Source: Leeia speluncae (GTDB taxonomy: Bacteria > Pseudomonadota > Gammaproteobacteria > Burkholderiales > Leeiaceae). From it: DNA of 64,000 nucleotides. Both the position numbers and the translations under genes were made by a program. The stretch is taken from NCBI RefSeq assembly GCF_020564625.1, contig NZ_JAJBZT010000006.1, positions 207,695 to 271,694 of the forward strand, written 5' to 3'. Below, piece after piece: positions 35,589 to 44,519 of the stretch. The notes under the pieces are model-generated. The model did no database searches. It saw nothing but the letters and a program-made list of their open reading frames with translations, and had not been told where the DNA came from. How positions within the stretch are numbered: the first letter of the stretch is position 1; the number at the start of each line of letters is the position of its first letter.

Positions 35589-36479
35589 TTACGCATTATT
35601 TAATTTTTTAGCAATATTTAACAGGTTCTTAATTGTTGGATTAGGATCATGTCTTCTGGTGACTAAAGTAAGTGTGGATTCTTGCTCAATATCCAATAAT
35701 GGTTTGTAAACCACATTGGGTATTTTTAGCTGGCAGATGGATGCTGGTACTGCCGCAATCCCTAACCCTCCTCCTACTAAGGCTAGTGTGGTAATAAAGT
35801 CTTTGGTTGGTAAAGACACTTGCGGTGTAAATCCTGCTTTTTCACCAATTTCTGCTAGTGAAGAGGTAAAGCCGAAATCCTGTTGAAACTGAGGCGTGAT
35901 AAAGGCTTCATTGATGAGATCTGAGCTGACTAATGCCGCCTTAGTTGCTAATAAATGGACGGCAGGCAAGGCGATATAGGTTTTCTCCTGATGCAGGATA
36001 ATGGCTTCATAATTTGCAGTGTGACCAGAAAGTGTCCGAACGATACAGGCATCTAGTTTCCCTTCTTCAAGCATCTGGAGTTGAGTGGGGCTTTCTAACG
36101 CTTGTAAGCCAATATGTAGATGAGGAGCGGTGTTTCGAATCTCACTGATGAGCAATTGGACAATACCTGCACAAGCTGCAGAGATGACATAGCCCAGTTC
36201 TAACGAGCCAATCTCTCCTCGCCCAGCTTGCTTGACCAGCATTTCGGTGCGCTTGATTTGAAAAAGCGTTTGTCTCGCCTCTTCTAAAAATAACTTTCCT
36301 GCCGTGGTTAAGGAAACTGATCGTTTAGTTCTTTGGACTAGTCGAACCCCTAGTGAACTCTCTAGGTTTTGCAATTGCATGCTTAATGCAGATGGCGCTA
36401 TATCTAGCGCTTCTGCCGCTTTAGCAAAATGTAGATGTTCAGCAAGAGTGACAAAATATTTTAATTGTCTAAAGTCCAT
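35589..36479 (-). CDS. LysR family transcriptional regulator
   Basis: A 296-residue regulator: N-terminal winged helix-turn-helix (DFRQLKYFVTLAEHLHFAKAAEALDIAPSALSMQLQNLE) and a C-terminal periplasmic-binding-like ligand domain. It starts 24 bases after the lhgO stop on the same strand, so it is probably the last gene of the glaH-lhgO-lysR operon. A LysR-type inverted repeat upstream of glaH is placed as this family requires, so I infer that it controls its own operon in response to glutarate or a related acid. The 150 bases to fabI separate it from the next group. Confidence 0.92.
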   Translation of the reverse strand: MDFRQLKYFVTLAEHLHFAKAAEALDIAPSALSMQLQNLESSLGVRLVQRTKRSVSLTTAGKLFLEEARQTLFQIKRTEMLVKQAGRGEIGSLELGYVISAACAGIVQLLISEIRNTAPHLHIGLQALESPTQLQMLEEGKLDACIVRTLSGHTANYEAIILHQEKTYIALPAVHLLATKAALVSSDLINEAFITPQFQQDFGFTSSLAEIGEKAGFTPQVSLPTKDFITTLALVGGGLGIAAVPASICQLKIPNVVYKPLLDIEQESTLTLVTRRHDPNPTIKNLLNIAKKLNNA

Positions 36480-36503
36480 GATGGGCGTATTTCGAATTTA
36501 GGC

Positions 36504-37697
36504 CTAGCTAGGCAGTGATTCAACAATATGTTTACCAATCTCAATCGAGGCGGTAGCAGCAGGCGAGGGGGCATTACAAACGTGTGTACAGCGTGCCTTT
36601 TGAATGATATGAAAATCATCTACTAACTCACCGTTTGGTTTGAGTGCTTGTGCTCTGATACCTGCTGGTGCGGGCGTTAAGTCATCCCCAGTAATTTCTG
36701 GAATCAGTTGCTGTAGGCTTTTCACAAAAGCGGCTTTACTAAAGGATCTCACCATTTCTTCTAGCCCTTCTTTCCAATACTTGGCACTTAACTGCCAAAA
36801 ACCTTTGTATTGAAGGACTTCAATTAGATCTTTCAGATTGATATCTGATTTCTGATAGCCTTCACGAGAAAGCGCGAGCACGGCATTTGGCCCAGCTTCT
36901 ACGTGCCCTCCAATCATCCTCGTGTAATGTACACCTAAAAATGGGAAAGAAGGATTTGGGACCGGGTAGATAAGGTGTTTTACTAAATGGCGTTTCTCCG
37001 GCTTTAATTCAAAGTACTCACCTCTAAATGGAATAATTTTGAGATCTGCCGTTGGTTCTGCCATGTTGGCGACTCTGTCACTGTATAAGCCTGCACAGTT
37101 AATGACGTGTTTGCCAATAAATTCTTGTTGCTTTGTTTTAACGATGACAAATTGATTTTGATAGGATAGGTTGGTTACTTGGGTATCTAACAAAATTTCT
37201 CCACCTGATGATGTAACCAATTTAGCAAAGGTTTCGCAGACTTGTCTGTAATTCACAATCCCTGCACTAGGCACTTGGATTGCTTCTAATCCACTTACAT
37301 GCGGTTCAATTTCATTTAATTGTTCTGGATTTAATCGTTTAATCGAAAGTCCATTTTGTAAGCCACGTTGATATAGGTTATCTAAGTGAAGTAATTCCTC
37401 TACTTTTGTAGCAACAATCACTTTTCCACATAATTCATACGCTATATCGTGTTTTTCGCAAAATTCAATCATGGATTGATTGCCATCACGAGCAAACTTC
37501 GCTTTAAAACTACCCGGTTTATAATAAATGCCAGAATGAATGACACCACTATTGTGTCCGGTCTGGTGGGCGGCTAGTGAAGATTCTTTTTCTAATAGGA
37601 GAATGGAGGCGTTTGGCTTTTTTTGCGTAATTTCAAATGCGGTAGATAGGCCAACAATTCCGCCACCAATAATAATGTAATCGTACTGTGTGCTCAT
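36504..37697 (-). CDS. lhgO: L-2-hydroxyglutarate dehydrogenase/oxidase LhgO
   Basis: A 397-residue FAD enzyme. The dinucleotide motif IIIGGGIVGLSTAFE opens the protein and HQTGHNSGVIHSGIYY follows, typical of LhgO. It oxidises L-2-hydroxyglutarate to 2-oxoglutarate and passes electrons to the membrane quinone pool. C-terminal APAGIRAQALKPNG closes the FAD fold. It lies 85 bases downstream of glaH, which makes its substrate; this is the E. coli csiD-lhgO pairing. Confidence 0.94.
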   Translation of the reverse strand: MSTQYDYIIIGGGIVGLSTAFEITQKKPNASILLLEKESSLAAHQTGHNSGVIHSGIYYKPGSFKAKFARDGNQSMIEFCEKHDIAYELCGKVIVATKVEELLHLDNLYQRGLQNGLSIKRLNPEQLNEIEPHVSGLEAIQVPSAGIVNYRQVCETFAKLVTSSGGEILLDTQVTNLSYQNQFVIVKTKQQEFIGKHVINCAGLYSDRVANMAEPTADLKIIPFRGEYFELKPEKRHLVKHLIYPVPNPSFPFLGVHYTRMIGGHVEAGPNAVLALSREGYQKSDINLKDLIEVLQYKGFWQLSAKYWKEGLEEMVRSFSKAAFVKSLQQLIPEITGDDLTPAPAGIRAQALKPNGELVDDFHIIQKARCTHVCNAPSPAATASIEIGKHIVESLPS

Positions 37698-37782
37698 CTG
37701 AACAACCCTTTTACAGCGAGTTTCTTTGATGAATTGCAGTGTTTGCTTTAGCTAGAGACACTGCAATTCTTTTAAATGTATC

Positions 37783-38727
37783 TTAGTGATTCGAGAAAGT
37801 ACCTCGCTGACGCATAAGTTCACGGTGTAATTCAGGATGCTTTTCAAATGCAGCTCTACCGTGTAACCAAAATGCGTTATTAATCATAACTAACTGGCCA
37901 ACAGGTAGAGGCATTGCTCGTGTTTCTGGTGCATTTTCCATTGAGTCGGATAAATTTTTAAGCCATGTTGCATGTTCAATCGTTTCTGGACAAACAAATT
38001 GATCAATGAAGCAAATGCATGGTTTATCATTTTGTAGAAAAAAAGTTCGTCGTTGAATCGATTGCTGCACATTTTTTGAGGGCGGAGCCTTGTAAGTAAA
38101 CTCATAGCTTGCCAGTGGGTGTTGACTATAGGTGGGTAGATCTTCCCAGTCATCCAAATGCAGTAAGCGAGACTCGCCGCCACTTGCATTCAGTTCTTCG
38201 AACTTCATCATGAGTAGCCAATCTGTTGGCTCATCAACAAATGTACCATCGGTATGTAAGGTAAATAAGCGGTATGCTTGTCTTAGGTAAGAGTCGCTCG
38301 TGTCCGTGTCTTTAACCAGAAACCTTGCATAGTAAGTACCTGACATGGCATCAAAATTTGCTGTGCCAATTAGATGACTGATCGCAGTGCCAAATTTGAT
38401 ATATACCTCTTTGTCGATCGAGCTTTCTTGTAAGCCGATGGTGAACCCGCCAGATTCTCTATCGTGAATAATTGCGCGCAACCTACGTTTAAAGTCTGTA
38501 TCGACCAACTCAGCCAAGATAGATGCAATGACAAATCGCATGTAGGGAATATATTCTAAATTCTGGCTGCTAATATGCGCAGTACGTTCGATGAACAGAG
38601 TTAGTGCTTCTGTATTCAGTTCTACTTGATAAAGTCGATGGTGGTGTGGATGTGCGCTAATTTGATAGCGATTACCTGTATGTAGGTGATCTTTTGATTG
38701 AATTTCTTGCTTATTAATAGCATTCAT
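37783..38727 (-). CDS. glaH: Glutarate 2-hydroxylase GlaH (CsiD)
   Basis: A 314-residue Fe(II)/2-oxoglutarate oxygenase that hydroxylates glutarate to L-2-hydroxyglutarate. Iron ligands are visible: His158-Thr-Asp160 in LHTDGTF and His289 in WLHGRAAF. The frame is open to 38787, but the ATG at 38727 has GAGGAG seven bases upstream and gives the family length, so I chose it. The enzyme completes lysine breakdown through cadaverine and glutarate; gabD/gabT-type genes are not in this window. Upstream lie a sigma-70-like promoter and a LysR-type operator. Confidence 0.93.
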   Translation of the reverse strand: MNAINKQEIQSKDHLHTGNRYQISAHPHHHRLYQVELNTEALTLFIERTAHISSQNLEYIPYMRFVIASILAELVDTDFKRRLRAIIHDRESGGFTIGLQESSIDKEVYIKFGTAISHLIGTANFDAMSGTYYARFLVKDTDTSDSYLRQAYRLFTLHTDGTFVDEPTDWLLMMKFEELNASGGESRLLHLDDWEDLPTYSQHPLASYEFTYKAPPSKNVQQSIQRRTFFLQNDKPCICFIDQFVCPETIEHATWLKNLSDSMENAPETRAMPLPVGQLVMINNAFWLHGRAAFEKHPELHRELMRQRGTFSNH

Positions 38728-38762
38728 TATTGTGCTCCTCATTGTGTGGGGGATGTGTACAC

Positions 38763-38791
38763 AGTGTAAGAAGCGCTTATCAACCAATCAA
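38763..38791 (-). promoter_or_regulatory. Promoter for glaH-lhgO-lysR
   Basis: On the minus strand: -35 TTGATT (38791-38786), a 17-base spacer and -10 TACACT (38768-38763). The start point would be near 38756, about 30 bases before the glaH ATG. Close to it is a TGTGTACACA palindrome (38754-38763). Confidence 0.55.
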
Positions 38792-38811
38792 TGCAGATAG
38801 ATTTGGATTTA

Positions 38812-38828
38812 ATTCAGAAATACTGAAT
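38812..38828 (-). promoter_or_regulatory. LysR-type operator upstream of glaH
   Basis: Perfect inverted repeat ATTCAG-N5-CTGAAT, containing the T-N11-A core of LysR-family sites. Its centre lies about 64 bases upstream of the predicted glaH transcription start, the usual place of a LysR recognition site. Confidence 0.65.
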
Positions 38829-38851
38829 AGTTGGAATAAACTGTTTAAAAT

Positions 38852-38880
38852 AAAAAAACCAGCGATACGCTGGTTCTTTT
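38852..38880 (-). terminator. Terminator downstream of ghrA
   Basis: AACCAGCG pairs with CGCTGGTT across ATA; on the minus strand the stem is followed by seven T. It closes the six-gene yjgA-to-ghrA operon. Confidence 0.88.
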
Positions 38881-38901
38881 ACAGGTTAGCCTAGCCGCTG
38901 G

Positions 38902-39834
38902 TTAGTACCCCTTCGTTCTATCTACTAACCCACTTGGTGACTTGCCTTCTAGTACGAGTGTTAACTTGGCGGCGATTTGAGCCACCGAGTCTTGCATGGG
39001 GGTAATACCTGCAATATGAGGGGTTACTCTGATCTTTGCATGAGACCAGAATATGTGGCTAGCCGGCAACGGCTCAGTCTTGAACACATCGAGCGCAGCA
39101 CCAGATAGCTGACCATTTTCTAATGCTTCTAGTAGATCCTTTTCTACTAACTGCGCACCTCGCGCAATATTAATTAGATAACTACCTTTAGGCATCTGGC
39201 TAAATAGTGCTTTGGAAAGAATATTCTCTGTATCTGCGGTCAATGGCAATAAATTAACAAGCACTTTGCATCGACTAAGTGCATTGGTTAACCCTTCTTG
39301 ACCATAAACGGTTTCGATGCCATCAACAGGGATGTTCTGATTACGCCAACCAATAACGGGGAAACCAAGCGTCTGGCAGCGTTTAGCCACCACAGCGCCT
39401 AATTGGCCTAAACCTAATACACAAACCGGCCAATCTTGCTTGTTTAATAACTGATGTGGGTGCCAGATAGACTTTTGCTGTTGCTGACGATACTGCGCAT
39501 CGTAATAAAACCAATCTAGCAACATGCGTGTGACGTAATCTGCCATTTGTTCTGCCATTCCGCTGTTTTCTAATCGATAAAGCGGTAGGCTAGGGGGGCA
39601 GAAAGGCAGAAGTGCGTCTACGCCTGCACCAAGGGCAAACATCGCTTTCAGCGAGGTTTGCTTTTCAAATAAGCGAACAGGTGGTTTCCATGCAATTGCA
39701 TAGTCAGCCCCTGCTGGTGCAGTTTCCCAATCTTCTAATTCAAGGTTAGGTAAGTATTGTTGGAAGGCTTTTTCCCAAATCTGCCGGGAATCTCCTTCAG
39801 AATAAAAAACAACGCGCATTATTTTGTTTGCCAA
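38902..39834 (-). CDS. ghrA: Glyoxylate/hydroxypyruvate reductase A
   Basis: A 310-residue D-2-hydroxyacid dehydrogenase. The cofactor motif VLGLGQLGAVVAKRC, the substrate arginine in NIARGAQLVEKDLL, and the catalytic His in VTPHIAGITP are present. It reduces glyoxylate to glycolate and hydroxypyruvate to glycerate with NADPH. Its start lies 16 bases inside the esterase gene, and it is the last gene of the operon, followed by a strong terminator. Confidence 0.9.
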   Translation of the reverse strand: MANKIMRVVFYSEGDSRQIWEKAFQQYLPNLELEDWETAPAGADYAIAWKPPVRLFEKQTSLKAMFALGAGVDALLPFCPPSLPLYRLENSGMAEQMADYVTRMLLDWFYYDAQYRQQQQKSIWHPHQLLNKQDWPVCVLGLGQLGAVVAKRCQTLGFPVIGWRNQNIPVDGIETVYGQEGLTNALSRCKVLVNLLPLTADTENILSKALFSQMPKGSYLINIARGAQLVEKDLLEALENGQLSGAALDVFKTEPLPASHIFWSHAKIRVTPHIAGITPMQDSVAQIAAKLTLVLEGKSPSGLVDRTKGY

Positions 39835-40499
39835 AGATTAATTAGCCAATCGGATAAGTCTTCAATCTCTTCTGCACATACAGAATGTGGTGTTGGATAT
39901 TCGTGCCACTCAACTGGGTAACCCCAATCTTGTACTTGCTGAAGTGCTTCTTCCCCAAGTTGAATACGAATTACTGGGTCATAAGTACCGTGGCCAGCAA
40001 AAATTGGCGTATCAAAGTTAGCCGCTTGTCTTTGTTTATCTAGTTCGGTTGCATTAGGTAAATAAGTGGATAGTGCAACAATCCCACTTAATGAGTGCTT
40101 GGATGAAAGCCCTGCGTAGTAAGCCATTACGCCACCTTGAGAGAATCCTGCTAGTAAGATATTTTCAGCAGGGATGCCACGTTCCACTTCGCGGTCGATT
40201 AGCGCATGAATCTGTGCGCATGATTTGGCGATGCCATCTGCATCAACGGTGCGATGGACATCGGATAACGTAATAATGTCGTACCATGCCCGCATCACAT
40301 AACCATTGTTGACAGTAATAGGGAGCATCGGCGCATGAGGGAAAACAAACCGAACCGATTGACCTTCAGGTAATTCTAGTTCACTAGTCATCGGGAAGAA
40401 ATCATGTCCATCCGCACCTAAACCATGTAGCCAAATAATACTATGGGTAGGATGGTCGCCTAATGTGTGCTCAACACATGGTAGAAATTGTTCAGTCAT
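39819..40499 (-). CDS. Carboxylesterase/phospholipase family alpha/beta hydrolase
   Basis: A 226-residue serine hydrolase of the Abhydrolase_2 type. Catalytic residues can be placed: Ser in GFSQGG (near 118), Asp in GTYDPVI and His in PTPHSVC. HTLGDHPTHSIIWLHGLGADGHDFFPM at the start is typical of the bacterial carboxylesterase group that includes Pseudomonas EstB-like and YpfH-like enzymes. It probably hydrolyses short-chain esters or lysophospholipids. Overlaps both neighbours (tag by 8 bases, ghrA by 16). Confidence 0.88.
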   Translation of the reverse strand: MTEQFLPCVEHTLGDHPTHSIIWLHGLGADGHDFFPMTSELELPEGQSVRFVFPHAPMLPITVNNGYVMRAWYDIITLSDVHRTVDADGIAKSCAQIHALIDREVERGIPAENILLAGFSQGGVMAYYAGLSSKHSLSGIVALSTYLPNATELDKQRQAANFDTPIFAGHGTYDPVIRIQLGEEALQQVQDWGYPVEWHEYPTPHSVCAEEIEDLSDWLINLWQTK

Positions 40500-41082
40500 T
40501 ATTTAATTTTCCAGTTACACAAAGGCAATTTACTTCGTGGTCATCAACTAATCCAACTGCTTGCATATATGCATAAATAATAGTCGATCCAACGAATTTG
40601 AAGCCTTTTTTGCTCAAATCTTTTGATATTTTGTCTGATAGTTCTGTTTTTGCAGGTACATCTCTGAAACTATTGGGGCGGGAAACAATGGGTTTTCCAT
40701 CGACAAACTGCCACAAGTAGTTTGAAAAACTGCCGTGTTCTTTTTGAACGCGGAGAAAACAATTTGCATTGTTAATGGTGCTGGCTACTTTGAGCCGATT
40801 ACGGATAATGCCCGGGTCATTTAATAATTCAATTACCTTGCTATCTTGGTAATCGGCGACTCTTTTCGGCTCAAACTCGTCAAATACTTTACGATAATGC
40901 GCTCTTTTGTTTAAAACCGTTTCCCAGCTTAGGCCTGCTTGCGCCCCTTCTAGTGTAAGCATTTCAAAAAGATGCTGATCATCGAAGACAGGGCGGCCCC
41001 ATTCCTGATCGTGATAATCAATATATAAAGGGTTGGCTAGGTTCACCCATCCACAGCGATGAATTGATACGTCTTGGTTCAT
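40492..41082 (-). CDS. tag: DNA-3-methyladenine glycosylase I
   Basis: A 196-residue base-excision repair enzyme that removes 3-methyladenine. The RCGWVN start with the YHDQEWGRP segment, the LEGAQAGLSWETVL helix, and the C-terminal DDHEVNCLC supply the Cys/His zinc set known for Tag. Overlaps the CbiM-like gene by 4 bases. A second, unrelated alkylbase glycosylase (AlkA-like) is encoded at 45064. Confidence 0.94.
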   Translation of the reverse strand: MNQDVSIHRCGWVNLANPLYIDYHDQEWGRPVFDDQHLFEMLTLEGAQAGLSWETVLNKRAHYRKVFDEFEPKRVADYQDSKVIELLNDPGIIRNRLKVASTINNANCFLRVQKEHGSFSNYLWQFVDGKPIVSRPNSFRDVPAKTELSDKISKDLSKKGFKFVGSTIIYAYMQAVGLVDDHEVNCLCVTGKLNND

Positions 41083-41768
41083 GGTTTATCTTTCCAGATA
41101 CTTCTCTTCGGTCCAAAATATTTGGTATCAACGAATGTGCTGACCCACTCTGGTTTATATATCACCATCAGTGTGAGCAAAAATCCTGTTTGAAATGCTT
41201 CTGCCCAAGATAAAAGTAACCAGTAAGGAAGAAACTCGGTTAGCAAATAATCAAATGAGTATGCGCCTAAACTACCTAGTGCAATTACAGCCAATAGCCC
41301 GGACGAAGCGAAGCTGATTGCGGCAGTTAGAAACCCACCACCAAGTAAATAAATAAATAGATTTTTGGGTAGCCATTTATCCTGAATCAACTGGGTGCAC
41401 GATGCGACCAATACAGGCCACGCTACTAAAATGAGCTGATTTAATGCAATAGCCGATTGGTATTGCTCATGATAAATCGTATGAAAAATCAACACGATGG
41501 TTAGCGCAAAAAGGCTTAGACCTCCGCCCAGTAAGCGAGTGATGAGCGTTGCCCCTAATAGATGCAAGGCTAAGCCTGCACGAATAGAGATTTCTAGTTC
41601 CCAAAAGAAGGCAACAATGACAATGGAACCAAGAAAAACATGTTGACCTGTATTACTAAGGAAAAATCGCCAATTAGCAAAACGTCCCCCAATGACTAAA
41701 CCGCCTAGTGCCAACCCTATCAGCACTAGGTTTAGCCAAAAAGGCAGCAGGTCATTAAAGATGTTCAT
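41079..41768 (-). CDS. CbiM-like integral membrane protein (energy-coupling factor permease-like)
   Basis: A 229-residue protein with about seven hydrophobic helices. The segment SIRAGLALHLLGATLITRLLG resembles the core of CbiM/NikM substrate-binding subunits, but the metal-binding N-terminal His of true CbiM (usually MHIPDG) is absent. No ATPase, CbiQ or CbiN gene is next to it. Proteobacterial proteins of this type are annotated as energy-coupling-factor permeases without known substrate. It overlaps mogA by 4 bases, so a role linked to metal or molybdate is possible but not shown. Confidence 0.65.
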   Translation of the reverse strand: MNIFNDLLPFWLNLVLIGLALGGLVIGGRFANWRFFLSNTGQHVFLGSIVIVAFFWELEISIRAGLALHLLGATLITRLLGGGLSLFALTIVLIFHTIYHEQYQSAIALNQLILVAWPVLVASCTQLIQDKWLPKNLFIYLLGGGFLTAAISFASSGLLAVIALGSLGAYSFDYLLTEFLPYWLLLSWAEAFQTGFLLTLMVIYKPEWVSTFVDTKYFGPKRSIWKDKP

Positions 41769-42370
41769 GATGCAAATGTGGGTTTAATGGCAGACTTAGG
41801 ACGAAATGATTTCACTACTTCCGGATTCGTTTCGATGTAAGGACCACCAATCAAATCAATACAATACGGAATGGCTGCAAAAATGCCTTGAACCAAACTC
41901 TTACCGTCTTCCGCTTTTAATCCTTCTAGCGTTTCTTTAATGGCCTTTGGTTGGCCTGGTAAATTCAGAATCAACGATTGCTTACGAATCACACCAACTT
42001 GCCGAGATAAAATAGCAGTAGGGACAAATGCTAGGCTAATTTGCCGCATTTGTTCTCCAAAACCCGGCATTACTCTATCGGCTACCGCCAATGTCGCCTC
42101 TGGTGTGACATCTCGAATCGCTGGTCCTGTACCTCCGGTTGTTAATACCAGATGGCAGCCTTCTTCATCGACCAGATTCTTTAAGGTGGATTCAATTTCA
42201 GCTTGTTCATCTGGAATTAGCTTGGAGACCATTTCCCAGGGCGTCGTTAGCGCATTCGTAAACCACTCGGTTAAAGCGGGAAGACCTTTGTCTTCATACA
42301 CGCCCGTACTGGCACGATCACTAATAGACACTAAACCAATTTTTAGCTTAGTTGGATTACTCATCCTCAT
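41765..42370 (-). CDS. mogA: Molybdopterin adenylyltransferase
   Basis: A 201-residue enzyme that adenylates molybdopterin before molybdate insertion. KIGLVSISDRASTGVYEDKG at the start and TTGGTGPAIRDVTPEAT are the MogA/MoaB signatures; the DR..G..DKG pattern favours MogA. A second ATG two codons in is equally possible. The gene overlaps yjgA by 14 bases and is apart from moaD-moaE-mobA at 30435-31789. Confidence 0.9.
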   Translation of the reverse strand: MRMSNPTKLKIGLVSISDRASTGVYEDKGLPALTEWFTNALTTPWEMVSKLIPDEQAEIESTLKNLVDEEGCHLVLTTGGTGPAIRDVTPEATLAVADRVMPGFGEQMRQISLAFVPTAILSRQVGVIRKQSLILNLPGQPKAIKETLEGLKAEDGKSLVQGIFAAIPYCIDLIGGPYIETNPEVVKSFRPKSAIKPTFAS

Positions 42371-42932
42371 CGCTTTCTAAACTGCCTTCTTCTAATGATG
42401 CATCACCCACTACCGTAGGTGGTGGAGTCAAAGACTTTAGTAGTTGAAAGAGTTCTCGATAAGCTTTTGGCGGCTTGTTTAACTCTTTTTCTTTATTCGC
42501 ATTACGAATTAACTGACGAACTTGCTGAATATCTGCTTCAGGGAATTCTTCAACTAATTCAGTTAGCGCTTTCGAGTCAGTCAGTAAGCGATCACGAGTA
42601 CGTTCTAGTTTATGTAACCAAGAAGTATGTTCAACACTTGGTTGCTTTAATGCATCTAGATAAACACGAATCGGTTCGGCATCGATACTGCGCATAATCT
42701 TGCCGATATATTGGGATTGGCGACGAATGGCACCGTGTGCGGTCAGTCGCTTCGCTTCGATGATGGCATCAAACAGACGGTCTGGCAGATCCATTTTTTT
42801 TAATTGCTCAACGCCTAAAGCAACGAGTTCATCGCCAATATCTTGTAGATCATGCATATCTCTTTTGCGTTGAGATTTGCTCGGACCATCGTAAAGTGGC
42901 TCATCGTCGTCGTAATATTCTGTCTGATTCAT
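42357..42932 (-). CDS. yjgA: Ribosome-associated protein YjgA (DUF615, DarP)
   Basis: A 191-residue, charged, helical protein. PSKSQRKRDMHDLQDIGDELVAL at the start is the DUF615 signature, and QYIGKIMRS follows in the middle. The E. coli member helps late 50S subunit assembly. It is divergent from pmbA across 195 bases, the same arrangement as in E. coli. First gene of a six-gene overlapping chain that ends with ghrA. Confidence 0.92.
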   Translation of the reverse strand: MNQTEYYDDDEPLYDGPSKSQRKRDMHDLQDIGDELVALGVEQLKKMDLPDRLFDAIIEAKRLTAHGAIRRQSQYIGKIMRSIDAEPIRVYLDALKQPSVEHTSWLHKLERTRDRLLTDSKALTELVEEFPEADIQQVRQLIRNANKEKELNKPPKAYRELFQLLKSLTPPPTVVGDASLEEGSLESDEDE

Positions 42933-43127
42933 CTCGATGTTTTCTGATTTAAACTAGTTCAAATGACTGTAATAGCGGCAAACTAAGTAAGTTGCTCTTG
43001 CAAAGCTGTTATCATACCATTCTAGGCATTGAAATGCCTGTCGGACGTTCACATTAACAGCGAATGCTGATGAACGATCATCAGGTTATCTACTCTAATC
43101 ATAGTTTAGTTTTCTCAGGAAATTTGC

Positions 43128-44468
43128 GTGGCTAACTCTCCATTTACGTATTCTCAAGACGATCTCAAGCAACTAGTTACCGATGTGCTAGCTTATGCAA
43201 AGCAAAAAGGCGCAACAGCAGCCGATGCTGAAGTATCCGAAGGGGCTGGTCATACGGTGTCTGTGCGGCTAGGGGAAACCGAGACGATTGAATATCATCG
43301 TGATAAAGGCTTTGGAATCACTGTCTATGTTGGTCAAGCAAAAGGTCACGCGAGCACGGGTGATTTTTCAAAAGCAGCGATTGAGTCTACGGTAGACGCC
43401 GCGCTAAATATTGCTAGGTATACGGCTGCAGATCCTTTTTCTGGGTTAGCTGATGCAGATATGTTAGCGACAGAGTTTCCCGACCTAGATTTATTTCATC
43501 CATCCGATATTTCTGTAGAAGCAAGTATTGCGCTTGCTAAACGCTGTGAAGATGCCGCTAGAGCGGTTGATTCTAGAATCACTAATTCCGATGGCGCTAG
43601 TTTGTCTACTCAAAGTAGCCACTTTGTATATGGTAATTCTCTTGGCTTTTTAGCGGGTATTCCGACTTCTCGTCATTCTCTTTCTTGCGCAGTGATTGGG
43701 GAGGAGGGGGATTCAATGCAGCGAGATTATTGGTATGACTCTTGTCGCCAATTTGCTTCGCTAGCCTCTCCTGAATCTATCGGCCATCGTTGCGGGGAAC
43801 GAACCATCCGCCGCTTAAATGCGAGAAAAGTGCCAACTACCCAAGTGCCGGTCTTATTTGAAGCGCCTATTGCGGCAAGTTTAATTGGACATTTCTTACA
43901 AGGCGTGAGCGGTACGTCTTTATATAGACAAGCCTCTTTCTTGCTAGATTCACTCGGCACTCAAGTGTTTTCCCCAATTATCGAATTACAAGAGCTTCCA
44001 TTTATTCGACAAGGTCAATCTAGTACTTCGTTTGATGATGAGGGTGTAGCAACTAAAGAACGTTACGTGGTGAAAAATGGTGTCGTTGAAGGCTATTTCT
44101 TAGGTTCATATAGCGCCAGAAAATTGGGAATGAAAAGCACAGGTAATGCCGGAGGAAGTCATAACCTAGTTCTGTCTTCGACAGGAGAAAGCTTTGACGA
44201 GCTCCTTCGCAAAATGGGGACAGGACTACTGGTTACCGAACTAATGGGACATGGCACCAATATTGTGACAGGTGATTACTCCCGAGGTGCTGCTGGTTTC
44301 TGGGTGGAAAATGGGGTGATTGCCTACCCGGTAGAAGAGATTACAATTGCCGGCAATTTGAAGGATATTTTCAAAGGCATCTTAGCTGTTGGTAATGATC
44401 ACTTGCCTCATTCGTCACGACAAACCGGCTCTATTTTGGTAGAGAAAATGACGGTTGCTGGGAATTAA
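43128..44468 (+). CDS. pmbA: Metalloprotease PmbA (TldE)
   Basis: A 446-residue subunit of the TldD/PmbA peptidase, with a GTG start 7 bases downstream of an AGGAA site. The PmbA hallmarks GFGITVYVGQAKGHASTGDF, PIAASLIGHFLQGVSGTSLYR and LVTELMGHGTNIVTGDYSRGAAGFWVENG are present. By family knowledge PmbA lacks the HExxxH zinc site, which sits in TldD; tldD is not in this window. The complex matures microcins and acts in toxin-antitoxin control in enterobacteria. Confidence 0.95.
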   Translation: MANSPFTYSQDDLKQLVTDVLAYAKQKGATAADAEVSEGAGHTVSVRLGETETIEYHRDKGFGITVYVGQAKGHASTGDFSKAAIESTVDAALNIARYTAADPFSGLADADMLATEFPDLDLFHPSDISVEASIALAKRCEDAARAVDSRITNSDGASLSTQSSHFVYGNSLGFLAGIPTSRHSLSCAVIGEEGDSMQRDYWYDSCRQFASLASPESIGHRCGERTIRRLNARKVPTTQVPVLFEAPIAASLIGHFLQGVSGTSLYRQASFLLDSLGTQVFSPIIELQELPFIRQGQSSTSFDDEGVATKERYVVKNGVVEGYFLGSYSARKLGMKSTGNAGGSHNLVLSSTGESFDELLRKMGTGLLVTELMGHGTNIVTGDYSRGAAGFWVENGVIAYPVEEITIAGNLKDIFKGILAVGNDHLPHSSRQTGSILVEKMTVAGN

Positions 44469-44519
44469 TACATCGTTTCCAAGTCGATAAGCAAAGTTAA
44501 ACAAGGTTGTGAGGTAGTG

